Assembly: GCA_934047225.1 (NCBI GenBank)
Contig: OW203987.1
Coordinates: 957,501 to 1,021,500, forward strand
Length of the DNA: 64,000 bases
Direction of reading: 5' to 3'
Source: Ypsolopha sequella
Taxonomy: Eukaryota; Arthropoda; Insecta; Lepidoptera; Ypsolophidae
Position numbers and translations under genes: made by a program. Below are positions 42,601 to 54,600 of the stretch, piece after piece. Below the pieces are notes generated by a model that saw nothing but the letters and a program-made list of their open reading frames with translations, was not told where the DNA came from and made no database searches. Numbering within the stretch: the first letter of the stretch is position 1; every line of letters begins with the position of its first letter.

Positions 42601-45600
42601 TGCTATCAAAATTTCGTTTAACCAGGTCCTAGATACCGTTAAAACCCATCTAATAAAATATAATTGCAGTCCATATGTCATTCCAAATAGTCAAACCAGG
42701 AGAATTGGCGTCGAAAAAGACCTTATTTCAATAAATATTCCTATCGAGCCGAATTTCTCCAATTGCGTTTCTGTTTTAACAGATCCCTAGAAAAAGAATC
42801 CAAAAATAATCAAACTAGTACATGATTTACTGAAGTAGATATGATGCACGTTCTTAAGGCGATGTGCGAAAAAAATACGGGTGTTTCTTTTCTGTGTATT
42901 TCATGAAAAATTCACGGAAAATTATAATCAGTTTCTGGTTTATGCATCTTGACTATATAATCTAGGAATGTGAAATTGGAAAACATGTTTGGATAAATTT
43001 TCCTCGATAGAAATAATTGTTGAAATGAGGTCTTCAAACACATTTTTTCCCTCGTTTGACGATTAGGAACCATATACATAACTCAAACATATTTAATTAG
43101 GTGTGTTTCAACAATATATCCAGAGATTTGATATTTGAAATTTTGCTAGCTATTTTAGTTTTTTTATAAAAATTATAAAACTAACGTTTTTCAATTTCGC
43201 CCTGAATCCGCCTCTCTCGCATTGCGCGATTTTTCGCTTGGAGTGACAGTGACAAAAATAAAATTCGCATAGCCTCGATTTATTTAGCCTCGATCGAGTG
43301 TCGATTTTTTTTCCGTAACGCCTTACGCTGTACACCCATGAACATGGTGCTATTGTTGATCTGATCCCTATCTGCACACAAACAAGCTTTAGTTGTTAAA
43401 GTGACAACATTATTGTAATTTATAGAACCAACTCAACAAGCATAGCATTACTAAAAGAGCTATATGCACGTATGGACGGCACATTATCTACTTCGAGGAA
43501 CGAAAAAGGGTCTAATTATAATTATTTTTGAAGTGGATACTTCTTTGTTCGCATCTCGTATGGGGGGGGGGGGGGGTTCATAACTCGTACGTCACGTACT
43601 AGAGCCTTTCTTAACGAAGAATAATTGTATTTCTTATTATGTATACATATACCCTTTTTTGATCAAATCACAAGACCTTATAATTGAATATAACCATTTG
43701 TCACAGCCCATAAAAGTGTTATGAACTAAATAACATTTTTGTTAATTTGTAGAGGCGGTACAACGCTGGCCTCTCAATCTTAAGATCTAGGTTCGATCCC
43801 CGGTCGGGCATGCACCAATGAGTTTTTCGGAATTTATGTGCATAGTAATTGTTCTTACTTACCACTTGCTGAACGGTGAAAAATGCCCTAAAAAGCGTGT
43901 ATTTGTTCCCGAAAAACGGCGATAGGGCTCACCTCACCACCCATCACGTTGGAACGTAATAATAGTCGGTGAAAGGCGGGTGTACCGTGCCATGCATTTC
44001 ACAGTTCACACTCGGAAATACCTCTGACACCCCCTCGGGGGTTCATGTCGTGACGATAAATATTAACATGTTCAAATCATACAAGAGCTTTTCTTTAATA
44101 CGTTATAGTGGCCCGTGATCTTTTAATTTTTGTTTTTCTTGTGAATATTGCAGTTAGTTCAACAAACGTTTTCTCTGTACTGTATTTACATCTCACGCAG
44201 CGACGCGCGCTTTACTTGTGGTAACCACGTGTACAAACACGCTGTGTATGTGTGTGTAGTTCAGTATACTCTGTGGCTCTCAGTACCCATAGTGGACGCA
44301 GGCGAAATTGCAAGTGTGGTACGCATACCATAGTGCGGACGGTACTGAGAGCTCACGCACACATACACAGCGTGTTTGTACACTTTGTTACCACAAGTAA
44401 AGAACTTGTCGCTTCGTGAGATAAAAGTACTGTACCTGATGCATTGATTCGACCTAAATCGTGTATAAAAACAGCATACAGAGATTACTTTTGGAAAAAA
44501 AGTCGCCAAAAAGTTAACACAAAAAATGTACACAAATAATACACGTAATGTTTTGTTGCTCTAAGCTCGTACCCGCATGTCGGCTGAGATGACATAAACT
44601 GACGAATGTTATTTTGTTTGTATACTTGCAGTCGTTACCTTCTCGGGTGACACTAGCGCACCTTGTCACTACCCACCTGAAGGTACTGTAGGGTTCACCG
44701 AGCTTCACTCGGAACCCTAAATTGCTGTTCAATGTGTGTGCAGCACCGACCTCATAGATATGGAAAACATACCAGAGCTATTTCCGATTGGACAAATTCA
44801 TTTATATGTTTTTATTTTATTTATTTTTCCAAACAGAAATTTAGTTTTGTTATTGTAGATTAAACGTTTGTTCAATGTCGCTGTTGAATGGATGCAAGTA
44901 AAACATCTTCTAATCTTTGATGTACGATTGACGTGTTCAATTGATCACTATCAGCACGATCTCGATGTGCATGAATGTGTGTTATCATCTCCAAATTGAG
45001 TATTGACTAACTGAAGTGTTGTGGAGTTGTGCAATTGGTTACTAAAATTAATTTATAAATAATATTTGATGTCCTCCGATAAGAGTCTGCAAAGTGCTGT
45101 ATTTTCTTTGTTATTAGTCACTAAGCCGAAATAAATAGCCGTTTGGTTTCCATATCTATCTACACATCACACCACATGTATAAACATAAGTAGCATGATG
45201 ATTGGTTATAATATAATCAAGTAACCGCAGCTTTAAAAATGTTTGCGTTTCTCTGTGTGGTTTCATAAAGTTACGTAATTAAATAAATAAAGTTATCACA
45301 ATTTAACATTTCATGCACAATAATACAGTTTCAATGGCTTCCAATCGTCTATCGTGTAACATTCAAGTGAAAGTAAACGATTTACATAATAATCGAAACT
45401 TGTTGCGTGGAGCAGTTACTAATTCTTCATGTAATCACAAATGCGGCAAATTAACCAAAACGAAACGAAGAAGGAGACACAGCTATACGAGCTAGCGAGA
45501 TATACTACCGTCTCGTATAGTGACATCCTCTTCTCCGATGACGTGGTGGTACGTACACAGGTGACGTGTCGTCTCCGTCGCGGCCGGCGTCGCGCGACGC

Positions 45601-48600
45601 GCCCACTGACGACGACTTGAACGAGACGCTGCCGAGCTCGGAGCGGCGCCGACACCGACGTCGCCACAACCGACACGAGGCGAACTATGACGGTGAGCTA
45701 CCCACTGTCCTTTGTGTTACGAATGTTTTGAGGGTTCCGTCAAACAAGGAAACTTTAATGGCAAATTATTGGTTGGAGATAATGATCTGTTTGTTCGCAA
45801 CACTAAAGAACGGCTGACCTGATTGAGCTCAAGTTTGGCATGCAGGGACTAAATTACAATGAAGTAGTAGATTAGTTTAGCTAGCTGAAGGGGCCTAAAG
45901 CGGGCGGGAAATGACAGTTCACGTCATGCGAGGTTTATAATCGGGATTTCTTTCAAGTACACTAAGAATAACTTTGTGTCTTGTCGCTTGTCGATTTACA
46001 CAAGCAACATGTCGAATTACCGTGCATTATTTTTAAAATCTTTGAAAATATTTCCTACAAATAGCTACAGATTTAAGAAAGTATATCGAAGCTGCAAATA
46101 ATATATTTTCCTACAAGTTCATTTTCCATTTAGATTAATAATGTTTACAATAATATGACGGTTGGAAGAAACATCATTTTATTGTATCAAATGGACCTTT
46201 TTTAAATACATTTGTCCTCCCCAGCGTACGGCGCCGAGTACGACCCGTACGCAGTACAGCGGCGTCAGTACCAGTACTACGAGCAGCTGCGACTCACCGA
46301 CCCCGCCGCCTACATGCAGGTCTACAAGAAGCTGATGGCGGGCGAGGCGCCCTACGTGCCGCCCAGCTTCTACGCCGACCGTGAGTACCCACACTCGGGC
46401 TGGTCAACATTACTGACACTATAGTATTAAGGGGATTCTGAAGCTAAACTGCGTTTGAAAACGATTTTGAGTCGCTTTAACCTTTCTTTATAAATATTAC
46501 ACAATTTCGAAATCAATGTATCTGCCTGCCGCTGTTGAAAGACAGGCGTGAGTGTATGTATGTAGTTATTGTTGACTTATGTTCCGTCATTAAAATGTTT
46601 AAAGTTTGAACCTACAATAGGGAAAAAAATCTTTCAAATCTTTATTATTTTACTATTTTTGAATTCAATATTTTTGTTCAGTGTTTAATTATGTCGAACA
46701 ATGTGTACAAACACTTTAAGGGTGCTCAAACAAAAATGTGTGAAATTCACGAAATATCATAGAAAACAGTTTCTGTTGGGCAGCCACTCTATGAAAAGTA
46801 TTTTTCATTGAATAAGAACTATTACGAAACATTTTATCTACATGATATGATGGTACATTATTTTTTGCTATGAAGCTGTTAAAGAAATAGTAGAATATCT
46901 ACTATTCAGAATAATAATTTTTAAAAAATGTAGGTCAAGTCTTTCGTAATAGTTTTTATTGACTAAAAAAGACTTTATGGAGTAGCTGCCCAACAGAAAC
47001 AGTTTTCTATGATATTTCGTGGATTTTACTGATTTTCGTTTGAGCACCCTTAAATGTCCTGTTATTATGTGGAAGCATTTTGTGATGGCGGAACATTCAC
47101 AGACAGAAAAATGCAAGTTGTGTAGATCAATAATTAACGATAGAGCAAGATAGAATATAAGATAGAACGCTCTATCGTTATTGACAAGATAACGATAGAG
47201 CGTTCTACTAAGGGCTTGCATGTAAATTTAATCCAAACATAAGATTTAAACAAAATTTAATGACATGGACGACTCATCAACGTCAGCAGCTTTTTGCCCC
47301 ACTAACTCCATCGTCGTCTTATAGGGGAGATGTCAGGGTAAACTAAATATTATTCTATAGTCCGTCATTTAGATTATCAAAAAAAAATTTTCTTTTGTCA
47401 ACAAAGAAAAAATTACAGAGATAAAGCGCGTCAAAGTTTGGGAGTGGGGGCTGGTGACGTCACGCCCAGGTAAAAAGTGTAGTTAGGCGTGACGTCACGC
47501 AGAACTTTAGCGGGCTATATTTTCATCATTTTTTGTTTAATTGACAAAAGAAAAAATACGCGTCCAATATTTTCTGATAATCTAACTGACGGACTAATAA
47601 GAATTTTTTAATCATCATGCCGGTACCGCCACCTTCCTTCCACTAACATCCTCCTTCAACTTTGTCAAAGAAAATCAAAGTTACTGATCACTTTCATAGT
47701 GAAGTGCACAAAAGAGGGTGTCACGCATGGTGTCAAAGGATGGCCCAACATTCGGTGTTTACTGTACTTCACCGTGTACATAAAACAGTTAAGACACTTT
47801 AAATAATAGGTATAGATAACAACATGTTACCATACTAAATGAACTAACAAAAAAAAAACGCAACGTTACAATCTAATATGCGAGATATTTTTGCAAAAGC
47901 TATAAACTACTTGCGTTCTGCGGGCTTCCGAATTTACCGGGATCGTCAGTCCCGCAAATACCGGGATTTAATTTTAATGCGGGATTGCATTCCCTACCTC
48001 CGCCCATAGATTAGTCTTGCTAAGAAGAAGGGCAAGAAACTTAGCAAGATCAGTAGTCAACAACAAGGAACCCTTATAGTTTCCCCATGTCCGTCTGTCT
48101 GTCTATCTGTCTGTCCGCGGCTTAGCTTTAGAGACTATTAGTACTAGAAAGCTGTAATTTGGCACGGGTATACATATTTATCACGCAGATAAAGTGGTAC
48201 AGTAAAATATTGAAAAAGATTTTTTTTGAGTGTACCTCCCCTACACGTAAAGTGGAGATGATTTTTTTTTCTCGTCTATCCCGATAGGTAATTTAAAATT
48301 ATTGGGGGTGTGAGAAGACCATTTTTCGATCCAGGGTTCCGTTTGCGAAATATTAAGCTTAAAAGTATTATTTTTTGTTAGAGTCAAGTGCCCCCCCCCC
48401 CCCCCCTGCCAGAGAAACGGTTGTATTTGGAGACGTGAAAAAAATAACGGCGGTAGTATACATAACGAAATTAAAAGGAAAACTATCACAGCTAAGTAGG
48501 CTTTACAAGTTAACGAGTACAGATCGCGCCAAACTTTAAGTCCCCTCTAAACACGGGGCGATTCGCATCAGCAGGAACAAAATGTATGGGCCGTTCTTAG

Positions 48601-51600
48601 TAAGAGCAACTTCCGAGCGTACTAGAAGTTTGGCGCGATCTGTATTAGTCGATACACTTATAAAACGTACTTGGAGAAGAAGTTCGCATATTGTGGGTAT
48701 GTGCCCGGCAACTATGGAACCCTACACTGCGCGTGGCCCGACACGCACTTGGCCGGTTTTTTTTAACATATCAGTTCCATACTAAAACTTATACTATACA
48801 AATAACTGATATAATTAGTATATTAATAATGAGGATAAGTCACATAACGGGAGAATCCAATTTTGACTATTACATTGCATGTGTTATGATTTTCTGAGTA
48901 CACTACTTTTTGATTTTTTGAAATCCGTCCATAAATGGCAAAGTTATTTAATATTTTATCGGGCTTGATTTTAAAACGCGCGCCTCCCGCCCGTGGATAC
49001 CGATGTCGTCATCACACACAGACCCCGCGCGATCGCAGTCGTCCAGTACGCACATTCGTGATTAGTAGCGAACACTCGGTTTTTTTTCGAGTTTTATGCA
49101 TTATCGGTTTATTGTTTCGGTGTTCTGTAATAATGAGCAACAAATTGGAAGATGGATTCGAAAAAGGACAGTCAGATAATCTACCTAAAGTGGATTCTTT
49201 CATGGTTTTTGAATACTTAAACAATCATGTGAAGTATACCAGCGCTGAAATCCGAGGTTGGAAGCTTCAACGGTAAGTACCTACCAAATTTAATGTGTTA
49301 GTTAGTGAGTTTAGGCCTAGGTACTTTTTCCCATGGCTGTTGCGGTAGGTAATGTGAAAATAATAAAATAACCTGGGTAAAAAGGTACATGGACAGCATA
49401 ACACACTCCATCATAAAAACGTTAGTCAAGTCAAGTACCTACATTATTTCTTCCTACGGAGTTCGAGTTGATGTTTTTGTAAGCAGGCAACTGCAGGCAT
49501 GATTCATTGCGATTTAGTAAGTGCCGGTTTCAAGTTCACCTAAACATTATAGACCGGGAGCGCGCCGTAGATTAACTAACATTAGCGGATACCTACCATG
49601 TTTTTTGTTTCGATGCACTTAAATGGTGCAACCGCATCAGGTAATGTGATGTAGGTATTTAATGCTGTATGATTATTACAGGTCTGTACGAGAGTCATAT
49701 GGCGACGATGCCGTAGGGTATGTCCAAGTCCAAAGAAATGGAAATGTGTGCACAGTAAAGGCAAGAATAACACCGGAGCATAAAGTAAAAACTAAAGGTT
49801 ATAGCTGCACTCTCAAATGTGAAGAAAATGATAAAACTATTATTGATGTTACTTGTCATGATTGTGCTGCACAAAAAGGAGGTTGCAAACATAGTGTAGC
49901 ATTTCTTATGTGGATACACAGACGCAGTGAAGAGCCTTCTCCAACTGAAAAAAAATGTTATTGGGCCAAACCAAAACTGGCCACAGTGGGCACAACCTTG
50001 AAATTTATAAAAGCCAAAGATATCGGTTCCAGCGCTGGAGATATTGACGATAACGCTAATGTAAGAAGTGAACAATTTTTTAACAAACTGGTGCACAATA
50101 TACAGTTAAATTCTATTAGGATTCAGTTAACAAGTTACGTTACACAGAATGAACTTACGAAATTATCATTGCATAACTTGATAAATGATTATAAAAAAGA
50201 AGGTAACGACACGAACAGTGCACAAGGCTTCATCGATTATTGTACAACAAAACAAACACCAGAAAAGTGTTCAAAAATAGAACAAGAAACTCTATCTCAA
50301 GCTCAGTCTCCTTTATGGCATGAGATGCGATATTGCAGAATAACCGCGTCAAAAATACACGACGCCGCCCATTGCAAAACCCCTGATGGTTCATTAGTTG
50401 AGCAAATATTCGGTGCAACCATACCAGAAACTCCTGCAATGCGAAGAGGCAAAGTACTGGAACCTGATGTTAGGGCAAAAGTAGCAAAATTGAGAAAATT
50501 TGTAATCGAAAATGGTGGGCTGTTTTTGAAAAGTGATTGGCCTATTTTAGGTGCATCTCCTGATGGCTTAACACAAGAATATGTCATAGAAATAAAATGT
50601 CCCATGACCAGACAAGGCAAAGAAAGCTTTATTAAAAATAATCGTCTCACAAACAAATCAAAAGGTCAAATCCAGCTGCAAATGTTTTTTTGCAACAAAA
50701 CTAAAGGGCTTTTTTGTGTTGCTGATAAGAATTTTGAAGCTAACAAAGAAGTAGAAATCTTTGAAGAAGATTTTGATGAAATTTACTGCAAAGATCTTTT
50801 GGAAAAGTCAACAAGTTTTTGGAAACACTCAGTCTTTCCTAAATTGGTCAAAACTTAGGTTAAGGTATAAAAATAAACAGATGGCTTAAGATATAAATAT
50901 TGTTTTATTTTAAACTTGGTTTCTAAATAAGCATTCTTGAAGATTAACTACTCCACAAGCAGATGTCACAACATAGTCTAATATTCTAACATAATCAATG
51001 TCAACACATGCATGAGGTGCAATCATTTCAAACTCCCTTAAACGCCCTATACTTCTCTCGACGTGTACTCGAAGAGCCGCTATTCTTTTAGTTTCTAAAA
51101 CTTCTTCTTTACTTAGTTTTGATCCCGAATCAACGCTAGGAGGCCTTAAAAGTTTGCAACCTTGACGTTCAAGTAAATGAGCTATATTCTTAAATCCCCT
51201 ATCAGCCATCACTACGTCACCGGGGGATAACATCTGAAGAAAACCGCAGTCTTCAAAGATAAGGGCGTCCGATGTCCTTCCTCCATAACCTTCGGATATG
51301 AAGTTTATAAGTCCATTAGGTGTTATCGATATTAGATATTTTATAGTATTCGCATTTTTATATTGTGACCACGTCAGCGCCTGATGTACTGCTGAGCTAG
51401 GTTTCTCGATTTGAATTTCTAAACAATCTATGATGCTGACGACTGTTGAATAACGCCTCCTAAAAGGTATCGGAAGATTTGAGCGAATATCGTCGCGAGG
51501 AGGAATAAAAATCAGTTTCTCCATGCATTGAGCAACCTTAGGTATTGTTTCTTTGAAATGTCTGGCGACTGTAGATTCCGAAACTCCAAATTGAACAGCA

Positions 51601-54600
51601 AGCACGGAATTCGGTTCACGCCATCTCAGTTTTTTCAAGCTCAATAATACATCCATCAGAGGTCTCTCAGTAGATTCACTCAAATATTCTAAACAGAAAT
51701 ACACTTGCGATGGTAATCCGAGAAAAAGCTTAGGTTCTCTAGATATAGACATTAAAGTTCCTTTTTGCATGTGTTCCTTAAATAACTCAGTATCTACTTG
51801 TCGTTTCATTTCACAGGCGTCAGTATTTACACTGAATCCACTTAGGCTCGCAGAAACTGATGAGGTATTAGAGTAAGATGTGAAGCTATCATGCATTGGT
51901 TCCCGATGATGATCCCGACGATGTTCTTTTGGTTTCACCGTTTTTATTTTAAGAGCAAACTCTTCAACCCGGTCAAAACCGGCGTCAGTATTAATGCCCT
52001 TGCTTCGAACTTTTGGCTTTATATTAACTTGCACTGCGAGTGATTTATATTTAGGATCATTGTGTAGATTTGCCGCATTATCTTCTTCAAGCGGGTTTAT
52101 AGCCTCTGTATCATTTGAATTAAAATCAATCGTTTCACACGCCACGAACTCTTCTTGTGTTATTAGGTTTTCATGACCAACTTCCGGATTAAGCACTCTT
52201 TCAAAGTACTCAATCTGCTGTCTTTTTTTATATCCAGTCCGTTCTACAACGGCGTTATCCTTTCTTTGGCAGTCAAATTTATGCGGCAGAACTCCTTTTT
52301 TTAGTCTTAGTTGACCACCCATCAATCGGTACCTTATATAATTTTCCATGTCATTTTCGACCTGTAAAAAGTAAAAACAGATTAAAGATTCTTTATTTTA
52401 TTTTTAAATAATACTTTACTTACTGAGAAAAGCAGATCCAAAAAATAGGTCCTACAGCAAAGAAATTAAAATTCGAATCATTACCTATTGTTGATAGGTA
52501 TTCATTATCGTAGATAAAAATGCGGTAGTCTCCCGGACTACAAATATCATACCTACGTTGATTATTGTTTATTGTTATTACCTCATACGATTGTGTTAAG
52601 GTTGAGACAATATGACATAAAAGGATTAAGTTTTAAGGTTTTTGATTCCATTGATCGATAAAATAGGTGACATTTACTCAATAATACGAGGAAATAGGTA
52701 TACGTCAAGTATAAGGTATAACGTAGGAAAGGTACTTACGTCGAAATGATCTTCGCAACAGTAATGAGTACTTTTGCTTGATAAAGGATCTCTCTTCATA
52801 ACACTACACCACTTTTTTCTAGCTTTTTTGTCTGTTGGAACATGAAAAAATAGTTTGTCGGGCGTACTACTACTTGTACTCTTGCACTTTGGCACGACAC
52901 AATATTTGTAAGACATTTTTAAGGATATTGATACACAACAATAAATCTATAACAAAGCGACCGTGACAAGCACAGCTCAAGAACTGCGCGGGAAACAGAG
53001 TACACCTACAGAACTGAAGAGCGCGTGCGGGGTCGCGCCCCGGGTATGTGTGGGATGACGTCACGCGCTCGCGGCTGGTACTGGCGGGCGTTATTTGAAC
53101 TGCTACAGTAAAATTGCTGTACTTTCGACATTTCTTGTCCGATTTGGATATTTTTTTCACCATAAGTCATGTTTTTTTTACTGTCATCGATCTACATACT
53201 TAACAAAAATCGTGACTCTTCCTCATTGCCCTTAGCGTACGCGTCGCTCGGGTACGAGCAGCGCGCGGAGGAGTCGCGTGGCAGCGTCCACTCGGGGCGC
53301 TCTAGTGCCAACGGACTCACCGGGAAAGACACGTGAGTGCCTACCGCTTAGAGTTGCCTCGATCACACGTCACGTGACCGCTCGCTACATTATACACTGC
53401 TACATATGTGTTCACACAATACCTGCATGCAGAATACAACATTATGAGCCTTTTGATATTCGGAAGTATTGTGAACAGCTTGCTATGGTATAAATAATAC
53501 AACGCTTCATATACGAAATTAACTGTCATTCCATCCAAGTATCAGGAGGTCATTTTCAAAAGTGATCACATTTGATTAATTTTAGAGTAAAGCCATTGTT
53601 GTAACCTCAGTTATAATGTTTTCGATAGAAAATTAAGTTTTAAACGCAGATTCATCATACATCTCTGCAAGTGAATTTTAGTTTTAAAAAAACACATATA
53701 AAATTGCCTCCTGATGTAGCAATGAAACGATGTTAATGGTCAATAATCCGGAAAAAGTAATGGAGCTAGCGTAATATTATGAAAATTTGTTTTCATGAAT
53801 TTTTTTGTTAGTACAACAGGTATATCTATCTACAAGTATATTATTGTCTAAAACTATCCTACTTTTAGGAAATTTCACACGGCATCTGCGAGCAACGCTG
53901 TGGGCGTCCGCTTTCTTATATTTCAAACATATTTAATCTATTTCATGCAATTTATGTTGCATATTCTATGCATATTCATATTTACATTTAATTAATATAT
54001 TGATATAATAGTTATGTTTATTATATTTTGTGCCAGCTATTTTATTCCGTTACATTACATATAATTGAACTCTACTTGTTGTAAACTGACATCAATACCA
54101 GACCCAAGTTAGTATAAAACCATGTTTCTTGCAACATTGAAGTTACAATCCACCGTGCATATTTGATCAAAGCTGTTTTACAATAATTATTTAAATATTT
54201 TTGCGTGTTTCTGTTTTAAACATTAATTGTTTTTGCTTAGTACACAATGAGTAATGGGATCCTCACAAGAACATGCGGTGTGTGGCTTCACGCATTCTCA
54301 TCGACAACGCACTCGCCATCTCACAAAACTTGTAAATTCTACCAACAAAACCCAAACCTTGCTTTGTTTTAAGGCTATCTTTGTGGCCAGAGTTGATGTG
54401 ACCAAAAAAACGCGATGTTCAGTAAAATTATCAACATTTATCAATAGATTACGTGGGTGTTTGCGTTACCATACCTTGTATGTAGTTCACTTACCACCAT
54501 ACTATTGCCACTGGACAGGCAGCTGTCAAATTATTTGTTTGCCTGTTTGGTTTGCGTTATTTTGGCGCTGTAGGCAGCAACAAAGCTCCATGGAACTAAA

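Larger units (their letters stand above)
48901..53170. mobile_element. ISL2EU-like two-gene DNA transposon, apparently complete
   Basis: About 4.27 kb in Sec16 intron 5. The ends are long diverged inverted repeats: from AAATCCGTCCATAAATGGCA on the left and AAATCGGACAAGAAATGTCG on the complement of the right, they align with similar spacing through ACGCGCGCC/ACGCCCGCC and a CGTCATC-ACACA-ACCC block, some 140 bp in all. Inside are two convergent genes: a SWIM/YqaJ nuclease (+) and a THAP-DDE transposase (-). A transposase of the IS5/ISL2-related DDE_4 type paired with a YqaJ nuclease is what Repbase describes as ISL2EU. Outer limits are approximate; the expected 2-bp duplication cannot be placed with certainty. 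Confidence 0.75.

Noticed and set aside
48935..49132. Upstream ATG (MAKLFNILSG...) for the YqaJ gene
   Set aside because: It starts inside the transposon's terminal repeat and its residues do not look like the family; MSNKLEDGF at 49133 is followed directly by plausible protein.
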